A DNA stretch of 64,000 nucleotides, from assembly GCA_029880545.1 (NCBI GenBank), contig JAOUOD010000005.1, positions 1-64,000 on the forward strand. Direction: 5' to 3'. Under the pieces are notes generated by a model, which saw only the letters and a program-made list of their open reading frames with translations, did no database searches and was not told where the DNA came from. The DNA comes from Gammaproteobacteria bacterium. GTDB taxonomy: Bacteria > Pseudomonadota > Gammaproteobacteria > Acidiferrobacterales > SZUA-150. Below, piece by piece: positions 56,988-64,000 of this stretch. The translations under genes were made by a program, and so were the position numbers. Position 1 is the stretch's first letter, and every line of letters begins with the position of its first letter.

Positions 56988-58300
56988 GTCCGTTAATACT
57001 GGGCATACTGGTTGCAACCACCCTGATCCTCGTCCTGCTTGCCGGGGCGCCGGTGGCATTCTCTCTTGGCATGGTAGCCATTGTATTTTTGATAGCTGTT
57101 CAGGGCTTTTCCGGTCTGCAGGTAGTGGCCGATACTGTTTTTGGCGGCCTTGACGAATTTGCATTGCTGTCCATCCCCATGTTTATTCTTATGGGCGCAG
57201 CCATTGCATCATCACGCGCCGGTGGTGATTTGTACGAAGCGCTCGAGCGCTGGCTTTATCGTGTGCCCGGCGGTTTGATTATTTCCAACCTTGGCGCTTG
57301 CTCGATCTTTGCTGCCTTGAGTGGCTCATCACCGGCAACCTGTGCCGCCATCGGCAAGATGGGTATCCCGGAAATGAAAAAGCGTGGTTACCCGGATGGC
57401 TTGGCCACCGGCGCTATTGCTGCCGGCGGTACCCTGGGCATCCTGATTCCGCCAAGCATTACCATGATCGTCTACGGCATAACCACTGAAACATCGATTG
57501 GTCGCCTGTTTATTGCCGGCATTCTTCCGGGTCTGATGCTGACGTCGCTGTTCATGGCATGGTCGCTGTATTACGCCAAGAAAAACGGTTTCCACTTTCG
57601 TATAGGTGACGCGGTTTATAGTTGGAAGCAGAAACTGGAGATCATGCCCCGCATTCTGCCGTTCCTGGTTATTATCGTGATGATATTGTGGGCGTTGTAC
57701 GGCGGCGTCGCTACTCCTTCAGAAGCGGCAGGAGTGGGCGCATTTGTCTGTATCGCGCTGGTAATACTCATCTACAGGATGATCAACCCGGGCGAATTGT
57801 GGGAAGTGCTGCGCAGCGCCACCCGTGAATCCGTCATGATCATGATGATTATCGCCATGGCGGCGCTGTTCAGTTACATGATGTCCACTTTGTATATCAC
57901 GCAGGCATTGGCAGAATGGATCGCTGCCATGGAAGTAAACAAGTGGGTGTTACTGTTGTTCGTCAACCTGTTTCTCCTGGTAGCCGGGTTATTCCTGCCA
58001 CCAGTTGCAGTAATCCTGATGACTGCGCCGACACTGGTACCGATTATCGAGCAGGCCGGTTTTGACGCCATCTGGTTTGGTGTGATGCTTACACTCAATA
58101 TGGAAATCGGGTTAATAACGCCACCAGTAGGACTGAATCTCTACGTGATTAACAGTATCGCTCCTGATGTTAAATTGCCTACGATACTCAAAGGCGCGTT
58201 ACCGTTCATGTTATGCATGGTACTGGGTATTATTCTCCTGGTTATCTTCCCGGGTATTGCTACATGGTTGCCTGACTTCCTCATGGGTCCGGCTGTCTAG
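56984..58300 (+). CDS. dctM: TRAP transporter large membrane subunit, DctM type
   Basis: 438 residues, about twelve helices. Family stretches: LLAGAPVAFSLGM, LLSIPMFILMGAAIASSRAGGDLYEALERWL, LSGSSPATCAAIGKMGIPEMKKRGYP, AAGGTLGILIPPSITMIVYG and IGLITPPVGLNLYVI. It is the Na+-driven channel subunit of the TRAP system. Starts on the dctQ stop (ATGA). Confidence 0.94.
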   Translation: MSPLILGILVATTLILVLLAGAPVAFSLGMVAIVFLIAVQGFSGLQVVADTVFGGLDEFALLSIPMFILMGAAIASSRAGGDLYEALERWLYRVPGGLIISNLGACSIFAALSGSSPATCAAIGKMGIPEMKKRGYPDGLATGAIAAGGTLGILIPPSITMIVYGITTETSIGRLFIAGILPGLMLTSLFMAWSLYYAKKNGFHFRIGDAVYSWKQKLEIMPRILPFLVIIVMILWALYGGVATPSEAAGVGAFVCIALVILIYRMINPGELWEVLRSATRESVMIMMIIAMAALFSYMMSTLYITQALAEWIAAMEVNKWVLLLFVNLFLLVAGLFLPPVAVILMTAPTLVPIIEQAGFDAIWFGVMLTLNMEIGLITPPVGLNLYVINSIAPDVKLPTILKGALPFMLCMVLGIILLVIFPGIATWLPDFLMGPAV

Positions 58301-58324
58301 CCGCGGCCCAATGAAACGATAATA

Positions 58325-59113
58325 GTGGAGCTGCTGATCCTGTTTTCCATGGGCGCGCTTGCCGGTACCACGGCAGGCCTGCTCGGTATTGGTGGCGGCA
58401 TTATTATCGTACCGGTGCTGGCCATGGTGTTTCAGCAGCAGGGCGTCGATATATCGGTGCTCATGCATACGTCGATCGGCACATCCCTGGCGACCATTGT
58501 TATTACATCGTTGTCTTCAACCCGGGCACACCATAAGCACGGCGCAGTGCAATGGCAAGTGTTCCGTGTGATTACGCCCGGCATCATTATTGGCGGCTTG
58601 CTGGGATCAGTTATCGCCAGGATAATAGACGGCGGATTGTTGCGTACATTGTTTATCGGTTTTATGTTCATTGTTGCATTCCAGTTCGCTCGTGGCTTTG
58701 CCACCAGGCCGCATCGCAAGCTGCCCGGTGCCGTGGGCATGCTTGGTTCGGGAACCGTTATTGGCACTGTGTCGTCGATGATGGGAATAGGCGGCGGCTC
58801 CATGAGCGTGCCGTTCCTGACCTGGTGCAATATGTCCGTGCGCAATGCTGTTGCGACATCGGCTGCCATTGGTATCCCAATTGCCGTGGCCGGAGCAACT
58901 GGCTATATCCTGAACGGATGGAACGCGCCGATGCGCCCGTCCTGGAGCCTTGGTTTTGTGAACGTACCCGCATTCCTCGGTATAGTCGTTGCCAGCACCC
59001 TGTTCGCGCCCATCGGCGCGCGCCTTGCGCACAAAATCCCCGAAAAAACCCTGAAGCGCATTTTTGCGCTGTTCCTGGTGATTGTTGGAATCCGCCTGAT
59101 TCTGACCAGCTGA
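58325..59113 (+). CDS. TauE/SafE (TSUP) family membrane transporter
   Basis: 262 residues, about eight helices in two halves that repeat the motif GIGGGxxxVP: LGIGGGIIIVPVLAM and MGIGGGSMSVPFLTW. The start is GTG 58325, 24 bases after dctM, so it belongs to the same operon. TSUP proteins move sulfite, sulfonates and other small organic anions; here it could handle a malonate-like compound, but the sequence does not say. Confidence 0.85.
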   Translation: MELLILFSMGALAGTTAGLLGIGGGIIIVPVLAMVFQQQGVDISVLMHTSIGTSLATIVITSLSSTRAHHKHGAVQWQVFRVITPGIIIGGLLGSVIARIIDGGLLRTLFIGFMFIVAFQFARGFATRPHRKLPGAVGMLGSGTVIGTVSSMMGIGGGSMSVPFLTWCNMSVRNAVATSAAIGIPIAVAGATGYILNGWNAPMRPSWSLGFVNVPAFLGIVVASTLFAPIGARLAHKIPEKTLKRIFALFLVIVGIRLILTS

Positions 59114-59169
59114 TGCGACCAGGGGAATTTTTGCTTCCCAACCCTAAAAACAGGGGTTATAGTCATACG

Positions 59170-59268
59170 ATGATTTCCATCAGGTACATCGGCATTAGTT
59201 TCTTTTCCCCCTGTCATCAGCCGGGTCACCTGCTGCTGTCCCTGCGACTGCTGCGCGTCAGCGCATAA
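59170..59268 (+). CDS. Leucine-rich leader peptide upstream of leuA
   Basis: A 32-residue ORF ends in HLLLSLRLLRVSA: six of eight consecutive residues from position 21 are Leu, all CTG, followed by Val; Ile codons are frequent near the start. This is the expected composition for a peptide that senses charged tRNA-Leu ahead of leuA. A TATAGT at 59158-59163 ends 6 bases before the ATG, so the transcript could be leaderless. No ribosome-binding site at normal spacing is present. Hairpins follow at 59326-59338 and 59357-59373, but neither has a T run, so the control mechanism is unclear. Confidence 0.6.
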   Translation: MISIRYIGISFFSPCHQPGHLLLSLRLLRVSA

Positions 59269-59356
59269 TAACCCTGCCTGGCGAGGCCAAACGCACTCCA
59301 AGATCTGAAAAAATTTCCCGACCCTGACGGATTCCGTCGGATGTTTCGGATACAAT

Positions 59357-59373
59357 CCGGGCGAATTGCCCGG
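59357..59373 (+). promoter_or_regulatory. Hairpin in the leuA leader
   Basis: CCGGGC (59357-59362) pairs with GCCCGG (59368-59373) around gaatt. It lies between the leader peptide and the leuA ribosome-binding GAGG (59391). The decamer gcgaggccaa at the leuA start (59389-59398) also occurs just after the leader stop (59281-59290), which could allow alternative pairing. Confidence 0.4.
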
Positions 59374-59400
59374 TGCTGAACAAAGTTTGCGAGGCCAATA

Positions 59401-60948
59401 ATGAGTGACCGACTGATTATTTTTGATACCACCTTGCGCGATGGCGAGCAGAGCCCCGGCGCATCCATGACCCGTGACGAAAAAGTCCGTATCGCCAAGG
59501 TTCTGGAGAAAATGCGCGTCGACGTGATTGAGGCCGGGTTCCCTATTGCCAGTCCGGGCGATTTTGAGTCGGTGAAGGCGGTTGCCGAGATCATCAAGGA
59601 CAGTACCGTTGCCGGCCTGGCCCGGGCTGCCGAGAAGGATATCGATCGTGCCGCCGAAGCCATCAAGCCGGCCAATTCCGGTCGTATTCATACCTTCATT
59701 GCCACGTCACCGATCCACATGCAGGACAAGCTGCGCATGACGCCGGACCAGGTGCTGGAGCGGGCCGTGTGGGCTGTCAAGCGCGCACGCAACTATACCG
59801 ATGACGTGGAATTTTCACCCGAAGACGCCGGTCGCTCGGACCCGGATTTTTTGTGTCGGGTGCTGGAAGCGGTTATTGATGCCGGTGCGCGGACGCTCAA
59901 TATTCCCGATACCGTGGGTTATAACATCCCGAGCCAGTTTGGCGACCTGATCAAGACCCTGCGCGAGCGTATTCCCAATTCCGACAAGGCGGTGTTCTCG
60001 GTGCATTGCCATAATGATCTTGGTCTTGCTGTCGCCAACTCGCTGGCAGCGGTGGTCAACGGTGCGCGCCAGGTAGAGTGCACCATAAACGGCCTGGGTG
60101 AGCGAGCCGGCAACGCTTCACTGGAAGAGATTGTCATGGCTGTGCGCACGCGCCAGGATGTATTCGATTGCGATACCCGAATTGACACCACCCAGATCGT
60201 GCCGGCCAGCCGCCTGGTATCCAACATCACCGGGTTCCCGGTTCAGCCCAACAAGGCCATTGTTGGTGCCAATGCCTTTGCCCACGAATCCGGTATTCAC
60301 CAGGACGGCGTAATCAAGAAGCGCGAAACCTACGAGATCATGCGTGCTGAAGATGTTGGCTGGTCGGCCAACCGCATGGTGCTGGGCAAGCATTCCGGGC
60401 GCAATGCGTTCAAGACGCACATGGCCGAACTCGGTTTTGAGTTCAAATCTGATGACGAGTTGAACTCGGCGTTCAGTCGATTCAAGGATCTCGCCGACAA
60501 GAAACACGAGATCTTCGACGAAGACCTGCAAGCCCTGATGACCGAGGAGGGGTCCGAGCAGGAAAACGAGCGTTTCAAGCTGGTGTATCTCAAGGTGTGT
60601 TCGGAAACCGGGGAGGTGCCGAGTGCCGAACTGTCACTGACCATTGATGGCACGGAAGCAAAAGTAATGGCTGAGGGCAGTGGCCCGGTAGATGCATCGT
60701 TCAAGGCCATAGAAAGCGCATTCAGCAGTGGTGCCGAGTTGCAGTTGTACTCGGTTAACAATATTACTACCGGCACAGACTCCCAGGGTGAAGTGACCGT
60801 GCGCCTGGAAAAATCAGGCCACATTGTGAATGGTCATGGCGCTGATACCGATATCGTCGTGGCATCGGCCAAAGCCTATATAAATGCCCTGAACAAGCTG
60901 ATTGCGCCAGGCCAGCGAGATCATCCCCAGGCTGAACAACCGATCTGA
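59401..60948 (+). CDS. leuA: 2-isopropylmalate synthase
   Basis: 515 residues. The HMGL-like TIM barrel starts [16 protein letters not shown]; metal and substrate residues lie in [38 protein letters not shown] and [13 protein letters not shown]. The C-terminal LeuA allosteric domain (about 390-505) binds leucine. It makes 2-isopropylmalate, the first step of leucine synthesis. Preceded by a leader peptide and followed by a strong terminator, so it appears to be a single-gene unit. Confidence 0.96.
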   Translation: MSDRLIIFDTTLRDGEQSPGASMTRDEKVRIAKVLEKMRVDVIEAGFPIASPGDFESVKAVAEIIKDSTVAGLARAAEKDIDRAAEAIKPANSGRIHTFIATSPIHMQDKLRMTPDQVLERAVWAVKRARNYTDDVEFSPEDAGRSDPDFLCRVLEAVIDAGARTLNIPDTVGYNIPSQFGDLIKTLRERIPNSDKAVFSVHCHNDLGLAVANSLAAVVNGARQVECTINGLGERAGNASLEEIVMAVRTRQDVFDCDTRIDTTQIVPASRLVSNITGFPVQPNKAIVGANAFAHESGIHQDGVIKKRETYEIMRAEDVGWSANRMVLGKHSGRNAFKTHMAELGFEFKSDDELNSAFSRFKDLADKKHEIFDEDLQALMTEEGSEQENERFKLVYLKVCSETGEVPSAELSLTIDGTEAKVMAEGSGPVDASFKAIESAFSSGAELQLYSVNNITTGTDSQGEVTVRLEKSGHIVNGHGADTDIVVASAKAYINALNKLIAPGQRDHPQAEQPI

Positions 60949-60969
60949 TCAGCAACTTGGGCGGTCTGT

Positions 60970-61002
60970 AGCCCTGTCCGGACACCCGGGCAGGGCTTTT
61001 TT
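60970..61002 (+). terminator. Rho-independent terminator of leuA
   Basis: A 12-bp stem (60970-60981 with 60986-60997, one G-T pair) with loop acac is followed by six T. It ends about 50 bases after the stop codon. Confidence 0.92.
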
Positions 61003-61088
61003 GTTTCTGTTGTGCTTCCGCAGTTGACAGGCATCAAGGAAGTGAACCCGGCAAACCTGCAGTATAAAATTTTCCAATGGAGAAAATC

Positions 61089-61328
61089 ATGTTTGGTGAG
61101 CATCACAGCCTGTTGAATGACTTCCCCGAATTAAGAGACAAGATTCATGAATTAAAGGCAGCTAACCCGGATTTTGCATCCATGTACGAGGAGTATGATC
61201 GCGTTGACAAGGAGGTATATAAAATCGAGGAACAAATCGAAACGCGGTCAGACGCATACACGGAAGATCTGAAAAAAAGACGGGTTATGCTGAAAGACAA
61301 GCTGTACGCCTTGTTAACCGCGCCGTAA
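61089..61328 (+). CDS. DUF465 (YdcH-like) small protein
   Basis: 79 residues, one helical hairpin: HHSLLNDFPELRDKIHELKAANPDFASMYEEYDRVDKEVYKIE, then KKRRVMLKDKLYALL. This is the YdcH/DUF465 family, abundant small cytoplasmic proteins of unknown role. GGAG at 61079 places the start at ATG 61089; ATG 61077 lies before that element. Single gene. Confidence 0.85.
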   Translation: MFGEHHSLLNDFPELRDKIHELKAANPDFASMYEEYDRVDKEVYKIEEQIETRSDAYTEDLKKRRVMLKDKLYALLTAP

Positions 61329-61434
61329 TGAGTTCATAATTAAGCAGCTGCCCGGCCTCGCGCCGGGCGCAAGCCTGCGAAGTCTCGGGCCATCTGTATT
61401 TTCAAACCTCACAGAGCATTGGCGGAGAAACATT

Positions 61435-61869
61435 ATGGCAACCGATATTGCGGTCAAGGAGCTTGATCCCGAAGAAGCCCAGGCGCTGCTGCATAATGAG
61501 CCAGCGGGCATTCTCGTGGATATCCGCTCACACATGGAATACCTGTTTATCGGCCACCCGGCCGGTTGTGTGCATATCCCCTGGATTGACGAGCCGGACT
61601 GGAAAATCAACCCCAACTTCATACGCGAGCTACGCCAACTGGTGCTGGGAGGTTTGTCCCATGATTCGGCTACGGTCAACGATGTACCTATCGTGCTGAT
61701 ATGCCGTAGTGGTAAACGTTCGCTGGAAGCCGGCGCACGCCTGATCGAAGATGGCTTTCATCGTGTCTACAGTGTGCGCCACGGCTTCGAGGGTGAACTG
61801 GACGACAATCATCATCGCAGCACCTTGTCCGGCTGGCGCTTTGACGGATTACCCTGGGAGCAATGCTGA
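61435..61869 (+). CDS. Single-domain rhodanese-like protein
   Basis: 144 residues, cytoplasmic. Rhodanese features: ILVDIRSHMEYLFIGHPAGCVHIPW and the active-site loop LICRSGKRSLEAG with its Cys (about residue 89). A likely sulfurtransferase with unknown acceptor. GGAG precedes the ATG. It is separate from the exported double-rhodanese protein at 14733 and not closely similar to it. Confidence 0.88.
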   Translation: MATDIAVKELDPEEAQALLHNEPAGILVDIRSHMEYLFIGHPAGCVHIPWIDEPDWKINPNFIRELRQLVLGGLSHDSATVNDVPIVLICRSGKRSLEAGARLIEDGFHRVYSVRHGFEGELDDNHHRSTLSGWRFDGLPWEQC

Positions 61870-61903
61870 CCTCGACCGCGGACGAAAGGCGGAGAATACG
61901 ACG

Positions 61904-62617
61904 ATGCATTTATGCCGGTTTTTGGCCTTGATACTGGTCAAGGAAACCGCCGCTAATCGGGATTCTGATCAAGCAAAGAATTGGATAACAATTATAATAC
62001 TTTCAACCTGGCTTTGGCACCTGACGGCAAATGCTGAAGGTGTGCCTGTTGACGAAAAAGGCCGGATCGAGTCATATAGCGCGGTACATTTATCCCATGC
62101 TTCACTGGCGATCTCGGTGAAACATACCGGGCTCGGTTACGAAACCGCTGATCATGAAATTGACTCCCAGGGTATTGGTTATCGTATCGTGGCAACCCGG
62201 CGCATGGACAATGGCCTGGGTTTCGGCTGGGGATTCTCGACATCAATATACAGCTCCAGTGCCAATCGTGTTGATCTCTATATGCAGCCGGTGATGGTTG
62301 AGTTGTCGCTGTCCAGGAAATGGGCGGATTGGCAGGGCTATGCAAGCCTGGGTGCGGGTGACACCTATGTGCGATACAGCCTGGGGGTGAACGGAGACAC
62401 GTATAATATTGAAGGCACGGACTCCAGTCCGTCTCTTGATGATTATCAGGTGCGTTTCGGTATCAACAGAAAATCCGGTGCCAGCACCCGGTTATTCCTG
62501 GAGTACGAGTTGTTGCGCGTACACCTCAATGCCGATGGCTGGTTTAGCGGTGTCGACAAGGGTGGAACCATTCGCAGTTCGGCAATAAATGCAGGTATTC
62601 TGTTTTTGTTGAACTGA
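61904..62617 (+). CDS. Beta-barrel-like exported protein of unknown function
   Basis: About 237 residues. From residue 46 on, alternating polar and hydrophobic strands with frequent Gly/Tyr (GIGYRIVATRRMDNGLGFGWGFS, RFGINRKSGASTRLFLEYELLRVHL) suggest a small outer-membrane beta-barrel of eight or so strands. The hydrophobic stretch ITIIILSTWLWHLTANA just before EGVPVDE looks like a signal peptide, but it starts unusually late (residue 28), so the annotated start may be too far upstream. GGAG stands 9 bases before the ATG chosen. No family assigned. Confidence 0.6.
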   Translation: MHLCRFLALILVKETAANRDSDQAKNWITIIILSTWLWHLTANAEGVPVDEKGRIESYSAVHLSHASLAISVKHTGLGYETADHEIDSQGIGYRIVATRRMDNGLGFGWGFSTSIYSSSANRVDLYMQPVMVELSLSRKWADWQGYASLGAGDTYVRYSLGVNGDTYNIEGTDSSPSLDDYQVRFGINRKSGASTRLFLEYELLRVHLNADGWFSGVDKGGTIRSSAINAGILFLLN

Positions 62618-63007
62618 CAGAAGAAGACAAGAAGCGTGCGAGTACTGTAATGGAAAGCAGCGTCGCGATAGCTGCCGATGCCGGATCAGGAATTGATCGC
62701 GCCGCTACCCGGGCCGGAATCCCGGTGCCGTGGGGGTGTCGCAATTTAACCCGTAGACCAGGTCGCCGAGCCGGAAGACATTGCCGAGGCTGTCAGCTGG
62801 ATGAGTTCAGACGCGACTTCCTGTTTGAATGGTCATGCCAGGACCGCTGATGGCGGTTTCGTCGCGCACTGGGTATTGTGATTTTTGTCGCCAACGCCGG
62901 GTTTGACAGGCATTGGCGGCTTACATTTTTCTCCAGACCCTATAAAATCCGCACTGAATAATCATTCCCGAAACCGGGAAGACACATAACAAGAGGAGGA
63001 GTACGGG
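62618..63007. other. Intergenic region without a recognised gene
   Basis: 390 bases. A plus-strand frame at 62650-62850 has Arg/Cys-rich composition unlike a protein and no ribosome-binding site. The last 15 bases hold the GAGGAGGA ribosome-binding site of the symporter gene. A promoter for that gene is expected near 62930-62970 but I could not pick one. Confidence 0.4.
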
Positions 63008-64000
63008 ATGCAGGGTCTTGATATCGCTGTATTGATCATTTATATCCTAGCCGTTACCGCGTTCGGTGCCTGGTTTTACCGGCGTGCTGATACACCGGAA
63101 GGTTTTACCGCGGCCGGAAGCCGTCTTCCTGGCTGGGCGGTCGGGCTGTCCATATTTGGAACCTATCTGTCTTCCATCTCATTCCTGGCGCTGCCGGGAA
63201 AAGCCTACGCCAGCAACTGGCTGGCATTTGTGTTCTCGCTGTCGCTGCCGTTGGCGGCCTGGGCAGCCGGAAAATGGTTTGTGCCACTTTATCGCGCATC
63301 CGGGGATGTATCCGCCTATGCCTATCTTGAGCGCCGGTTCGGATTATGGGCGCGCATGTATGCCATGACATTTTACCTGCTCACGCAACTCGCGCGCATG
63401 GGTACCATCATGTTCCTGATTGCGCTGGCGCTGGAAAGTCTTACAGGCTGGGATATCAAAACCATTATTGTTGTTTCAGGAATCCTCATTACCTTTTATA
63501 CCGTGGTCGGTGGTATCGAGGCGGTCATCTGGACGGATGTGATACAGAGTATTGTGCTGACCTTGGGTGCAATGGCCTGTGTCGCGGTCCTGCTGCTGGG
63601 CGATCCTGGCGCTGCGGCGTTATTCAGCAAGGCTGCCGAAGCAGACAAGTTCTCGCTGGGCTCGTTCGCGCCGGTATTTACCGAGGCGACCGTATGGGTG
63701 GTGCTGCTCTATGGCATTGTCATCAACCTGCAGAACTTTGGTGTTGACCAGTCCTATATTCAGCGCTACCAGACGGCTCGCTCGCTGGAAGATGCGCGTT
63801 GCTCGGTCTGGATTGGCGTCCTGGTATATATACCCGTAGGCCTGATGTTCCTGTTGATAGGCAGCCTGCTATGGGCCTACTACCAGTTGAGCCCGGAACT
63901 GTTGCCAGAAGCGTTGCAGGCAGCCGGCTCCGGTGACCGTGTGTTCCCGCACTTTATTGTGACCCAGTTGCCCGCCGGCATAACCGGATTGCTGATTGCC
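63008..64000 (+). CDS. Sodium:solute symporter (SSS family), N-terminal part
   Basis: Open from ATG 63008 to the window edge, about 331 codons, with no stop; the C-terminus is outside. Features of the SSS/LeuT-fold family: [62 protein letters not shown], then [19 protein letters not shown], and [25 protein letters not shown], the segment that in this family borders the sodium sites. About eight helices are seen so far. A strong GAGGAGGA is 8 bases upstream. The solute could be a sugar, proline, pantothenate or sialic acid; not decidable here. Confidence 0.88.
   Translation, partial: MQGLDIAVLIIYILAVTAFGAWFYRRADTPEGFTAAGSRLPGWAVGLSIFGTYLSSISFLALPGKAYASNWLAFVFSLSLPLAAWAAGKWFVPLYRASGDVSAYAYLERRFGLWARMYAMTFYLLTQLARMGTIMFLIALALESLTGWDIKTIIVVSGILITFYTVVGGIEAVIWTDVIQSIVLTLGAMACVAVLLLGDPGAAALFSKAAEADKFSLGSFAPVFTEATVWVVLLYGIVINLQNFGVDQSYIQRYQTARSLEDARCSVWIGVLVYIPVGLMFLLIGSLLWAYYQLSPELLPEALQAAGSGDRVFPHFIVTQLPAGITGLLIA

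Noticed and set aside
62650-62850. 66-codon ORF before the symporter gene
   Set aside because: Arg-rich random-looking sequence; likely noncoding or a decayed remnant.

Overview
The window looks like a chromosomal segment of a flagellated, moderately GC-rich gammaproteobacterium, perhaps marine or sediment-dwelling. The evidence is the smc-zipA-ligA block, the fabA-fabB pair, the lpxH-ppiB / cysS divergence, the ilv-psd-pssA...leuA backbone, a flagellar cluster driven by sigma-54 and sigma-28 promoters, and the tail of an integron cassette array. The genus is not resolved. No rRNA, tRNA, CRISPR array or complete insertion sequence was seen.

Layout. 1-1877: distal end of an integron cassette array, with three complete cassettes and the end of a fourth, each followed by an attC site; the integrase should lie to the left. 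2047-4028: a DUF2938 membrane protein, a 43-residue membrane peptide, and a tusA-like/tetR pair behind a palindromic operator. 4055-7334 (minus): MATE efflux pump, FGGY sugar kinase with an apparent CTG start, and queF. 7428-14353: smc, zipA, ligA. 14733-17047: double-rhodanese protein, DUF1003 and DUF155 membrane proteins. 17071-20912: a divergent cluster of RimK-like ATP-grasp ligase (plus DUF155) and DUF2817 zinc hydrolase with a GNAT/C39-peptidase fusion; this is the most intriguing uncharacterised system here.

20964-39020: flagellar region. ycgR-flgN-flgM run from a sigma-28 promoter, flgA from a sigma-54 promoter, and flgBCDEFGHIJKL from a textbook sigma-54 promoter. Between flgA and flgB sits a 5 kb accessory insert holding several hairpin repeats, an AT-rich glycosylase-like gene followed by a 40-bp tandem repeat, ABM and LysE genes, and an operon pairing a diiron (ODP-like) oxygen-sensing protein with a histidine kinase. 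39041-41420: HDOD protein and a membrane histidine kinase.

41903-51805: core metabolism: fabB, fabA, lpxH, ppiB, cysS, acetolactate synthase subunits, ilvC, psd, pssA. The usual next gene, leuA (59401), is displaced by a 7 kb malonate-type module: patatin, malonyl-CoA synthetase, divergent GntR regulator, a three-gene TRAP transporter and a TauE/SafE protein. leuA is preceded by a leucine-rich leader peptide. 61089-64000: DUF465, single-domain rhodanese, a beta-barrel-like exported protein and the first part of a sodium:solute symporter cut by the window edge.

Functionally the window combines motility with its regulatory cascade, branched-chain amino acid, fatty acid and phospholipid synthesis, and accessory islands for malonate uptake and activation, oxygen sensing and possible peptide or amide-bond chemistry.
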